Source: Exiguobacterium sp018617385 (GTDB lineage Bacteria > Bacillota > Bacilli > Exiguobacteriales > Exiguobacteriaceae). From it: a stretch of 64,000 nucleotides of DNA. Where the stretch lies: the NCBI RefSeq assembly GCF_018617385.1, contig NZ_JACSKA010000001.1:1116001-1180000 (forward strand). The letters are read 5' to 3'. The notes under the pieces are model-generated. The model did not search any database, had not been told where the DNA came from, and saw nothing but the letters and a program-made list of their open reading frames with translations. Both the position numbers and the translations under genes were made by a program. Below are positions 17,305 through 25,132 of the stretch, one piece after another; positions within the stretch are counted from its first letter, which is position 1; each line of letters opens with the position of its first letter.

Positions 17305-17851
17305 AAATCGTGATCATTCCTCTAAATCCTCGAGCGGCATAATAAGAATCTGCACCGTTATGGTAGACGAAGATGTGATCATAACGACGGTCGCAAAACA
17401 GGGCGCCACCTTTTTGACGTATCACATCCGGTGTCTGAATCCAACTCGACGTTTTCAAGTCGAATGCCCCGAGCGTTTGTAAGTGTCGGTAGGTTTCTTC
17501 ATCGAGAAGGCTGATTCCCATCTGTTCAGATAAGGCGACCGCGCTTCCGGCAGGCTTATTCTTTTTACGTGCCTCAAGAGCTGGTTCGTCATAGCAGAGA
17601 CTTCGTCGACCGCTCGGACTCTCGGCTGAACAGTCGCAAAAAGCGAGGTCTCCGTTAGGGAGACGAATCACGTCTGGTTCTCCGCCGGTCTCTTCCATCA
17701 AAGCGAGTGAGGTCAACTTATCCTGATCAATTTGAATACGCTCCAATATGTCTGACCAGACGACGTCAGAATGACGTTCAACGTTTTCAGTGAAACGAGA
17801 CTCGAGGGTATTAAGTAATTCGAGGGTTTCTTCGTGTGAAAGCTTCGACAT
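17303..17851 (-). CDS. DUF4256 family protein
   Basis: 182 residues from the ATG at 17851, which follows GGAGTG; the longer frame to 17869 has no better ribosome site. The family hallmarks are present: TGGEPDVI, FCDCSAESPSGRRSLCYD, LKTSSWIQTP, GGALFCDRRYDHIFVYHNGA and the C-terminal YAARGFRG. The many conserved Cys, Asp and Arg residues suggest an enzyme or a DNA/RNA-interacting protein, but no function is known. It diverges from the orphan pair that starts at 17940. Confidence 0.85.
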   Translation of the reverse strand: MSKLSHEETLELLNTLESRFTENVERHSDVVWSDILERIQIDQDKLTSLALMEETGGEPDVIRLPNGDLAFCDCSAESPSGRRSLCYDEPALEARKKNKPAGSAVALSEQMGISLLDEETYRHLQTLGAFDLKTSSWIQTPDVIRQKGGALFCDRRYDHIFVYHNGADSYYAARGFRGMITI

Positions 17852-17939
17852 GAGAATCACTCCGATCATGTATTTCTTTCAGTATACGACATTATTTAGT
17901 TCAATTTACTTCATTCGTTACAAGAAAGGAGAATCTGGT

Positions 17940-18740
17940 TTGAACTTTGATGAAACAAACGTCGAACATTTACATGTTCAGTCATTTCAGACGATGGATT
18001 TGTTCACATTGAAACATGGCTATTTAAGTCGATTGCCAGCCGGTTCATATCGAGTCACAGATTATTGTGAACTTGACGTGATGGTCACGAGTTCACAATT
18101 AGGACGACTTCGGTACATTGATTTGACCTTGCCGTTAGGCATTTACATAGGGGAAAAACTTTTCTTATTGTATGATCCGTATCGTCGTGAAATCTATTCA
18201 ACTCAGACACGGATCAATCTCGATGAACGACGCATCTCGACAGTTGATTTTCTAAGTGCTTACAGTCGCGAGTTTCATGACCCTGATTCGTTTTCTCTAA
18301 AGAAAGAAAATCTATTTAACCTAACGTCGGATAGCAACTGGAGGGAATTTGGGTTACCAAAAGTGAAGTCGGCAGCGGCGTTCTTATCTCAACTATTACA
18401 TATATTAGATGTCACTTCGTTTCAGACAATTTTGAAGAATAATCGATTTTTATCTCATTTCACGGAATGGGCAGATCAGACAAAGTGTGAGTACAGTATC
18501 GAACATCATGGGAGAAGGATATTGTCGAATGACTATATGGTGACATGCAATCTTTCAAATGTATCTGAAAGTGATCTCCTGCAATTGGTTACAATGATTG
18601 AGACAAGAGAAGAATTAGAAGAATTTCGATTTTTGATTGAGACTGAAGCGTGTATACTTTCACTTTTCATTTTAGGAGATGTTAGGCGAGGCTATGGCGT
18701 CGGAGTATTTCAATACGAAAGTGACGAAAAGGAGGAGTGA
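17940..18740 (+). CDS. Hypothetical protein, first gene of orphan pair
   Basis: 266 residues from TTG 17940, chosen because GAAAGGAG lies 8 bases upstream; earlier in-frame codons fall inside the divergent gene. The protein is soluble in appearance, acidic and aromatic-rich, with no transmembrane segment and no motif I recognise. The second half is predicted helical and the first half beta-rich. It is followed after 2 bases by a second orphan gene with its own Shine-Dalgarno sequence, so the two are one operon. Confidence 0.6.
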   Translation: MNFDETNVEHLHVQSFQTMDLFTLKHGYLSRLPAGSYRVTDYCELDVMVTSSQLGRLRYIDLTLPLGIYIGEKLFLLYDPYRREIYSTQTRINLDERRISTVDFLSAYSREFHDPDSFSLKKENLFNLTSDSNWREFGLPKVKSAAAFLSQLLHILDVTSFQTILKNNRFLSHFTEWADQTKCEYSIEHHGRRILSNDYMVTCNLSNVSESDLLQLVTMIETREELEEFRFLIETEACILSLFILGDVRRGYGVGVFQYESDEKEE

Positions 18741-18742
18741 CA

Positions 18743-19261
18743 ATGGAGTTTGAGGATCTATTCTTCTATCATGGGATGATTCATGTGTTTGATTTTCAGC
18801 ATGATTTAGAATCGAGTCGCCTCACCTTTCAAGTGAAATTACTCGATCACCAGAGAAAGCGAAACACGACGTTCCGTGAACGAGTCGAAGTGGGCGGGGT
18901 TCATTCCCAGCGAGAAGTGATCAATGTAAAACTATGCTTTGAAGACGTCATCTATATGGAGGTCATTCAAGAGTCATTTGCGGATGGGATTATTGATGAA
19001 CCGTCAGATGAGTTCAAGGGTTCGCAAATCAAGCGATTCGAGCAATCCGGATATTTGGATTTCTTGACACGAACGCGTTTCTCGTTTTGGGAAGTGATAC
19101 ATGACGATTCAACACCGTTCACGCACTATCGTATTTGCGGTCTGAACTCAGTTTTAGAAATCATCACGCTTTCGGAACCGGCCGTTGCATCTGTGATTTC
19201 ACTCGATTGTAATCGAAAGGGGAGTCCAACCGTATATTTCGGTGGAAAGTTCTACACATAA
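18743..19261 (+). CDS. Hypothetical protein, second gene of orphan pair
   Basis: 172 residues from ATG 18743, preceded by AAAGGAGG. No signal peptide, transmembrane segment or known motif. The composition suggests alternating beta strands with a DEPSDEF acidic turn. Its size and its place directly after another orphan recall immunity- or antitoxin-like partners, but nothing in the sequence proves this. Confidence 0.6.
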   Translation: MEFEDLFFYHGMIHVFDFQHDLESSRLTFQVKLLDHQRKRNTTFRERVEVGGVHSQREVINVKLCFEDVIYMEVIQESFADGIIDEPSDEFKGSQIKRFEQSGYLDFLTRTRFSFWEVIHDDSTPFTHYRICGLNSVLEIITLSEPAVASVISLDCNRKGSPTVYFGGKFYT

Positions 19262-19288
19262 AGGCGCCCTCTCTTTGAGAAGGCGCCT
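19262..19288. terminator. Hairpin between convergent orphan pair and MFS gene
   Basis: Arms AGGCGCC / GGCGCCT with an inner CTC...GAG pairing. The hairpin is GC-rich without a long T-run on either side. It probably serves both convergent units. Confidence 0.6.
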
Positions 19289-19293
19289 GTTAC

Positions 19294-20451
19294 TTATACA
19301 GAAGATGCGGTCAAAATGGACTGTTCGGTCAATCGCCCAATCCAGATTAACGGAAGGGTCAAAAATGCACCGAGAAGGTATACTGAATCAATCGGTAGCC
19401 CATCCGCAAGAAGACCGAACAATAAGCTTCCCACACTAAATGCGAGGGCATATCCCGTTTGTTGCACACTATATACATAAGGAAGTCGCGCAGTCGGGAT
19501 CTGTTCTTGAATGACGGTGTTCGTCTGGATGATGCGGATTTGTGTAGCTGCGCCTTGAATGACTAACGCCAAAATCGCAAACGCGAGATGCTCGGTCACG
19601 CCGAACAACAGGGCGGCAACAATGGATAAGACGGCAGTCGACGATAGCGAGGGCGCTCGACGAGACCGATAAAGATAAGCACTCGCTGCAATCATACTGA
19701 TCAAAAATGATGCGTTCAGCGTTCCCCACCAGCCTGGATCGACTTGCAGATGTCGTTCGAGATAGACGAGAAGCAACGCTGAAATCCAAAGCGTGCTGAC
19801 AAATGATTCATACGTCACAAACCCAGTCACTCGACGAGCGAATGGTGACGTGCTTACATAAGTAAGACTATCGCGTAAGGTAATCGATTCATCCGTTTCG
19901 TCATCAACGATGTCTTCCGTAAGCGATTGATAGAAGTAAATCGTCACAATCGTCGAAAGGCTGAAGAGAACGAGTGACACGATTAACGCAATGGCGCTCG
20001 ACGTGAGAGAGACGAGCATCGTCCCGAGCGGCCACATCGCGAGTTGGATGAATTGATTAGACCCTTGAACGAGGCTATTCACTTGTTGACGATTCGTCGT
20101 CAATCTTGGGATAAACGACGCTTGAATTGGACGTGCGAACCCATCGAGGAATGCAATGAACAGGACGAGTCCGAGAACAAGAATCGAATCCGTGAAGAGA
20201 ACGAGAACAAGGGTGACCGTCTTCATCAGTTGTGACAGGACGAGCGTTTTCCCGAGCGAGTAGCGACTGAGGATGCGGGCGAAAAAGAATCCGCTGAGCG
20301 TCAGACCGGCAGTCACGGCAATCGGGAAGCTGGCTGCCATCAGAGCGGACCCAGTTTGTTGATACAGCAAGGCAATGAGCGCGACGATGTATAGGACATC
20401 GCCAATGTTTGCGAGCCATTGGCTAACGAGCAATGTGTAAAACGATTTCAT
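19294..20451 (-). CDS. MFS transporter, drug-efflux-like
   Basis: 385 residues with 10-12 hydrophobic helices. The N-terminal half resembles the MefA/NepI-like and macrolide-efflux MFS branch (FLVSQWLANIGDVLY-like start, DGFARPIQASFIPRL loop). Substrate unknown. ATG 20451 is chosen because GGAGGAG lies 7 bases upstream. It is a single-gene transcript that converges with the orphan pair. Confidence 0.8.
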   Translation of the reverse strand: MKSFYTLLVSQWLANIGDVLYIVALIALLYQQTGSALMAASFPIAVTAGLTLSGFFFARILSRYSLGKTLVLSQLMKTVTLVLVLFTDSILVLGLVLFIAFLDGFARPIQASFIPRLTTNRQQVNSLVQGSNQFIQLAMWPLGTMLVSLTSSAIALIVSLVLFSLSTIVTIYFYQSLTEDIVDDETDESITLRDSLTYVSTSPFARRVTGFVTYESFVSTLWISALLLVYLERHLQVDPGWWGTLNASFLISMIAASAYLYRSRRAPSLSSTAVLSIVAALLFGVTEHLAFAILALVIQGAATQIRIIQTNTVIQEQIPTARLPYVYSVQQTGYALAFSVGSLLFGLLADGLPIDSVYLLGAFLTLPLIWIGRLTEQSILTASSV

Positions 20452-20454
20452 CAC

Positions 20455-20708
20455 AAATCTCCTCCGAATCTATTCAATTGGGTGGGGTGGACGAATCGTT
20501 ATTACACATTTTCACCTCTTCATAAAATGATATAAAAATAATTATACAAAATTTGATGAATTCTGTAAACTTGTCATATGGGTGAAATTGTCATATCAGG
20601 AAAGTTAAATGATTCGACACGCTTTGATACTAGTGGGTAAGAAGCAATTGCGTAGGTTACTTTACGAAAGTGAATTGAAAAAATAATGAATGATAGGGAT
20701 GGGACCAG
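20455..20708. other. Intergenic region with direct repeats
   Basis: An AT-rich gap of about 250 bp between divergent genes. It contains two direct copies of TTGTCATAT (20571-20579 and 20588-20596), 17 bases apart start to start, which could be binding sites for one regulator of either neighbour. No gene is visible. Confidence 0.3.
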
Positions 20709-21302
20709 ATGCTTGAATATAAACTAAATGACGATATCACACTGAGAATGTTCAATACAGACGATGCGGACGAACTATTCGAGCTGACGATTGCATCGAA
20801 GCCTTATTTGCGAGAGTGGCTTGGCTGGCTCGACTATATTGAGACAGTGGAAGATTCGAAGCGGAACATAGAGGGACGAATCAGAGGGTTGATTGAAACG
20901 GGCGGGCGCCCAAAATCGTTCGCTCTGATATATAAAGGTGAACTGGCTGGAACAATTGGATTTAACGACATTGATCGCGGAATCCAATGTGGCACGATCG
21001 GATACTGGCTCGGACAAGAGTTTCAAGGGAAAGGCATCATGAGTCAAGCGCTCGAGGTCATCATCGAGTATGGGTTTCAAGATTTGAAGCTAAATAAAAT
21101 TGAAATCCGAGTCGCGACAGAGAATGTGAAGAGTCGGGCACTTCCGGAACGATTTGGCTTTACAGAAGAAGGCGTCATTCGAGATGCGGAATGGCTGTAT
21201 GACCGTTACGTCGATCATGTCGTCTATGGATTGCTTCGACATGAATATTTGCAGCTAAACCATCATTCTAAAGCTTATGATGAGGCCGGAAATCGTATGT
21301 AA
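20709..21302 (+). CDS. GNAT acetyltransferase, RimJ/RimL-like
   Basis: 197 residues. N-terminal LRMFNTDDADELFEL and WLGWLDYIET are typical of the RimL/YdaF branch that acetylates protein N-termini or small amines. The acetyl-CoA pyrophosphate loop is GQEFQGKGIMSQA, and the C-terminal part has SRALPERFGFTEEG. It uses acetyl-CoA; the substrate is unknown. It sits 42 bp before a histidine phosphatase gene. Confidence 0.85.
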   Translation: MLEYKLNDDITLRMFNTDDADELFELTIASKPYLREWLGWLDYIETVEDSKRNIEGRIRGLIETGGRPKSFALIYKGELAGTIGFNDIDRGIQCGTIGYWLGQEFQGKGIMSQALEVIIEYGFQDLKLNKIEIRVATENVKSRALPERFGFTEEGVIRDAEWLYDRYVDHVVYGLLRHEYLQLNHHSKAYDEAGNRM

Positions 21303-21344
21303 GTAACGATGACAAAGATACGTATTTAAAAAGGGGACTACTGA

Positions 21345-21905
21345 ATGACAACCATATATTTTGTCAGACATGCACATTCTACCTATACACCAGACGAATT
21401 TGCCAGACCGTTATCCGAAAGAGGAATGCGTGATGTAGCTGAAATTACAAATCTTCTAATCGATGAGGGGATCGATATCGTGACGTCGAGTCCATATAAA
21501 CGAGCCGTTCAAACCGTACAAGGTATCGCGGATTATCTTGGACAGGACGTTGTAGTGATGGATGATTTGAGAGAGCGAACCTTGACTTCAGAACCGGCTA
21601 AAGACTTTACAAGCGCGATGGAGACCGTTTGGAAAAATCCTGCGTTCGCATGGGAAGGGGGAGAGTCGAACGTTCAGGCTCAATCTAGAGGAATAGAGGC
21701 TCTACAATCACTGCTCCGTACGTACGAAGGGAAAAAAGTGGTGCTCGGCACACATGGAAATATTATGGTTCTCATGTTGAATTACTTTGATGAACAGTAT
21801 GAATATGAGTTTTGGAAAGAGCTCGACATGCCTGATCTCTATAAGGCGACTTTTGAGAACAATACATTGATGAGTGTCGATAAGTTATATAAATCTCAAG
21901 ATTAG
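21345..21905 (+). CDS. Histidine phosphatase family protein
   Basis: 186 residues. The RHA/RHG-type motif is VRHAHSTYTPDE at the N-terminus, the second Arg is in SSPYKRAVQT, the acid in DLRERTL, and the second His in LGTHGNIMVL. The substrate cannot be assigned. It is a second, distinct member of the family in this window and is not closely alike to the one at 13602. The start follows AAAAGGGGAC. The T-box leader of the next gene begins right after it. Confidence 0.85.
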   Translation: MTTIYFVRHAHSTYTPDEFARPLSERGMRDVAEITNLLIDEGIDIVTSSPYKRAVQTVQGIADYLGQDVVVMDDLRERTLTSEPAKDFTSAMETVWKNPAFAWEGGESNVQAQSRGIEALQSLLRTYEGKKVVLGTHGNIMVLMLNYFDEQYEYEFWKELDMPDLYKATFENNTLMSVDKLYKSQD

Positions 21906-21912
21906 AAATGGA

Positions 21913-21942
21913 TTGACTACTGATAACTGGTAAGACTAAGAT
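21913..21942 (+). promoter_or_regulatory. Promoter of the T-box leader
   Basis: TTGACT (21913-21918), an 18-base spacer and TAAGAT (21937-21942). Confidence 0.55.
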
Positions 21943-21944
21943 AC

Positions 21945-22261
21945 GTATAACTATATGAAAATGCGTTGAAGAGAAAAGTAAATCGAGTTCGTTTTTATAC
22001 AGAGAACCTTGTAAGCTGAGAAAAGGTAAAAGACACTCGATTGAAAATGGTCTCTGAGCTTCGTCCTGAACGTGTGGATTCACAAGTAGGAGGCGACGGG
22101 ATTTGGCATCCGTTATCCATGTCACGGTATTCGTGTATAGCATGATACACAGTACTTGTAGAGGCATCTGATGTGAATCAGATTGCGAATTAAGGTGGTA
22201 CCGCGAGAATTCAAACCTCGCCCTTAACTGTTGTTATTGACAGTTAAGGGCGAGGTTTTTT
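21945..22261 (+). promoter_or_regulatory. T-box riboswitch, methionine-specific
   Basis: A full T-box leader. Stem I has the AGAGAAAAGTA 5' side and the closing TCTCTGAGC. The specifier triplet, placed by analogy with the glyQS leader, is ATG at 22047-22049, after GAAA. The T-box sequence AAGGTGGTACCGCG is at 22192-22205, with TGGT ready to pair with the ACCA end of uncharged tRNA. The terminator has a perfect 17-bp stem (22214-22230 with 22241-22257) and a T-run. Uncharged tRNA-Met should switch transcription on. Both the specifier and the downstream gene point to methionine. Confidence 0.93.
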
Positions 22262-22290
22262 CAATTTTAAGGATGGGAGAGGTTCTAAGA

Positions 22291-23934
22291 ATGAGTATAT
22301 TTATTGGTGGTGCTTGGGTTTATGCAAATGGTTCATTGCATCTAGGGCATATTTCTAGCCTACTTTCAGGTGATATCTTAGCAAGATATTATCGGAGTAA
22401 AGGGGAGGACGTTCTATATGTTTCAGGAAGTGATTGTAATGGAACACCAATCACTGTTCGTGCTAAACAAGAAGGTGTATCTGTTACGGAAATTGCTGAT
22501 CGATACCATGATGAGTTCGTAGCGTGTTATTCATCCTTAGGTTTCTCTTATGATGTGTATGCACGTACCGATCATCCCCAGCATCATGAAGTGGTACAAG
22601 ACATATTTGCTGAACTCTACTCAAAAGGTTTCATTTATAAAAAAGAAGTGGAACAAGCCTATTGTGAAACATGTGATCAATTTTTACCGGATCGCTATGT
22701 TGAAGGTACTTGTCCAGTTTGTCATGGTCCCTCTCGTGGCGATCAATGTGATCACTGCTCAACAATTTTGGAACCATTAGATTTATTAGAACCTCGATGT
22801 AAGCATTGCTTAAACGAACCGTCCACACGCTCTACCGAACATTTTTACTTTTCATTGAGTTCGTTTCAAAAATTTCTTGAGAAATATACAGAAAATGCGG
22901 ACCGTCAATCGTTATGGAGGGAAAACGCGATTTCTTTGACGAAGCGTTACTTACAAGAAGGTCTTCACGACCGTGCGGTATCACGTGATTTATCTATTGG
23001 TGTGAATATTCCAATTCTAGGATATGAAGAGAAAAAGGTGTATGTGTGGATTGAGGCGATTTCAGGATATTACTCTGCAAGCCGATTGTGGGCGCAATCA
23101 GTAGGAGCTGATGAGGCTACTTTCTGGTCCAATACAACTCGAGCTTATTACGTTCATGGGAAAGATAATATCCCTTTCCATTCTATTATCTGGCCAGCGA
23201 TTTTAGAGGCTCTTGGAGACAAAGCACTCCCGACTCATATCGTATCTAACGAATATCTGACGCTAGAAAAAAGAAAGCTCTCAACAAGTAGGAATTGGGC
23301 AGTGTGGCTTCCTGATATGTTAGAACGATATGAACCAGATTCTATTCGCTATTTCTTAACGATTAATGCACCTGAAAATCGGGATGCAGATTTCTCATGG
23401 AAGGAGTTTATTTATAGCCACAATGCAGAACTCTTAGGGGCCTATGGGAACTTTGTAAATCGAACATTAAAATTTATCGAGAAATCTTTTGATTATTCTA
23501 TACCGAACGACAATATTTCAAGTGAGATTGAAGAACGGATAAGCAATTTGTACGCAGAAGTAGGTCAGTTAATCGAAGATACGAATTTTAAACAAGCATT
23601 GGAATTGATTTTTGAAGCGATTCGATTTTCGAACAAATATTTCGATCAAACAGAACCATGGAATACGATTAAGGAAAATCCTGCGGAATGCAGACAAACA
23701 TTAGCGGACTGTACGTTTTTAATCGTGAATTTTGGTAATGTATTGAGGCCATTCTTACCATTTTCGAGTCAAAAAATACGTGATGCAATAGAGGTGGACA
23801 AGGAAGGGTGGGAGGTATTGAAAGTGAAATCTTCAATTCTTCAATATAACGGTCCATTATTTTCAAGAATCGATACCCGTCAGATTGACGATGAAAGGGA
23901 AAGACTATTTCAGCATGCAATAGAAGCCAAATAA
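22291..23934 (+). CDS. metG: Methionyl-tRNA synthetase, second (double-zinc, MetRS2-like) type
   Basis: 547 residues, class Ia. HIGH motif is LHLGHI; the KMSKS loop is KRKLSTS, with Thr and Leu changes. The zinc region has four CxxC-type knuckles (CETC, CPVC, CDHC, CKHC), the E. coli/archaeal layout rather than the single-zinc layout usual in Bacillus. It stops after the anticodon-binding helices and lacks the C-terminal tRNA-binding domain. Base composition is clearly more AT-rich than the surroundings. ATG 22291 follows GGGAGAGG. Similar second enzymes in some streptococci and bacilli confer resistance to MetRS inhibitors. Confidence 0.88.
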   Translation: MSIFIGGAWVYANGSLHLGHISSLLSGDILARYYRSKGEDVLYVSGSDCNGTPITVRAKQEGVSVTEIADRYHDEFVACYSSLGFSYDVYARTDHPQHHEVVQDIFAELYSKGFIYKKEVEQAYCETCDQFLPDRYVEGTCPVCHGPSRGDQCDHCSTILEPLDLLEPRCKHCLNEPSTRSTEHFYFSLSSFQKFLEKYTENADRQSLWRENAISLTKRYLQEGLHDRAVSRDLSIGVNIPILGYEEKKVYVWIEAISGYYSASRLWAQSVGADEATFWSNTTRAYYVHGKDNIPFHSIIWPAILEALGDKALPTHIVSNEYLTLEKRKLSTSRNWAVWLPDMLERYEPDSIRYFLTINAPENRDADFSWKEFIYSHNAELLGAYGNFVNRTLKFIEKSFDYSIPNDNISSEIEERISNLYAEVGQLIEDTNFKQALELIFEAIRFSNKYFDQTEPWNTIKENPAECRQTLADCTFLIVNFGNVLRPFLPFSSQKIRDAIEVDKEGWEVLKVKSSILQYNGPLFSRIDTRQIDDERERLFQHAIEAK

Positions 23935-24014
23935 AGTATAATCAGCTTAATCATTATTTAGTTATGAATGTCCTATATGCCATATTTCGATAACACTTAT
24001 AAACAGACAAAAAC

Positions 24015-24045
24015 AAGACCCGCCCTTCACGAGAGGGCGGGTCTT
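24015..24045. terminator. Bidirectional terminator between metG and recombinase gene
   Basis: A perfect 12-bp stem AAGACCCGCCCT / AGGGCGGGTCTT with A-rich and T-rich flanks. It overlaps the stop of the minus-strand recombinase. Confidence 0.85.
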
Positions 24046-25031
24046 TCGTCTGACTCGAACAGTTCAGTTCCAAACTCTTCATACGCCTGTTCATACCGGC
24101 GAAGGGAAGATTCCTTATGCATACAAGTGACATTCATTCGTTCGGATGGTGTCAGATCGACCGCATATGTCTTTAACACGTGGGCGTTTCGAAGCATCGA
24201 TGGGGTGACCGAACGTGCGAGTCCACTCCGCTCGTTCAGCTGCCGCATCATCTTCGTGATCATGACAATCGTCAGTTGCTTCGGTTGATTCTTCGCATAT
24301 ACCCAACGGAATGTCATCCGGGCGAAATCGAATGAGACGAAGACGGGGTCTTCGGAGTACCAGCGTGGTCGAACCGGAGTCGGGATATCAGCCAGATAAT
24401 TCATGAGCAACGATTGATCTTCCTGTGACAGCTTCAACGTGAACCGGTTTCCGAGACGATCATACACATCGAAGGTGTGATCGGCCAGATGCAAGTCGCT
24501 CATTCGTAAACGGATGATGTGATGGACACGCAAGCCGTATTTATAGAAAAGCGTCACAATCAGTTCGTTCCGATTGACGAGATATGGATGAGCTTGGAGC
24601 TGATTCTCACTCAGTCCTCTCGTCGAACGAATCGTTTGAACGAGTCGGTCGAATTCAGATTCGAGTGCGACTTGGTCGACTGTTAACGTATGTGCCGGTT
24701 GCGAGTAGGCAAGCATCTTCTTACGAAGCGGATTTAAAAATTGGGTCAGGCTATTGATGACCGTGACGATTCGTGCGACGGTCGCCTGTTGATAGTGCTT
24801 CTCTTCGATTAAGAAGTCATTCACGAATGTCTTCCACGATTCGAGCGGAACGTCTAACCAGTCCGTCGGTTCGTTCAGTTCGACATTGTGGTCGTGAAAG
24901 TATTTATGCACGTCGATCAAGTCATAGCGATATCGCTTAAGCGTCGAGGGTTGACGACCGCTGGCGCCGAGATGATAGAGGTAGGTTTCAATAAATTCCG
25001 GGAGCGGATAGTCTTTTCTTCGTTTCGTCAT
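24027..25031 (-). CDS. Tyrosine recombinase/integrase-like protein with altered catalytic box
   Basis: 334 residues. The N-terminal SAM-like core-binding domain has TYLYHLGASGRQPSTLKRY, and the catalytic domain spans about 120-334. Visible active-site residues are R168 (KYGLRVHHI), R281 (SMLRNAH), H305 (CMHKESS) and the likely nucleophile Y313. The usual HxxR box reads S278-M-L-R, so the first His is lost. No attachment-site repeats or mobile-element cargo are visible beside it. ATG 25031 follows GAAGGAGG. It could be a chromosomal XerC-like enzyme or a decaying integrase. Confidence 0.8.
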   Translation of the reverse strand: MTKRRKDYPLPEFIETYLYHLGASGRQPSTLKRYRYDLIDVHKYFHDHNVELNEPTDWLDVPLESWKTFVNDFLIEEKHYQQATVARIVTVINSLTQFLNPLRKKMLAYSQPAHTLTVDQVALESEFDRLVQTIRSTRGLSENQLQAHPYLVNRNELIVTLFYKYGLRVHHIIRLRMSDLHLADHTFDVYDRLGNRFTLKLSQEDQSLLMNYLADIPTPVRPRWYSEDPVFVSFDFARMTFRWVYAKNQPKQLTIVMITKMMRQLNERSGLARSVTPSMLRNAHVLKTYAVDLTPSERMNVTCMHKESSLRRYEQAYEEFGTELFESDERPALS

Positions 25032-25132
25032 GGTCGAGCCTCCTTCTTCCTTTATCCTACCACAAACGAACGTTCTCTATACGCTGATTCGTGGTAAGAT
25101 GGAAGGTGAGACTTTATGGAATGAGGGATTAC

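Noticed and set aside
17790..17939. Extended start of the orphan protein upstream of 17940
   Set aside because: The extension overlaps the divergent DUF4256 gene and lacks a ribosome site; TTG 17940 is well supported.
13602..21905. The two histidine phosphatases as a recent duplication
   Set aside because: They share only family motifs; lengths and sequences differ widely.
25055..25090. Possible SOS box upstream of hflX (CGAACGTTCT)
   Set aside because: The half-sites are adjacent without the four-base spacer needed for LexA.
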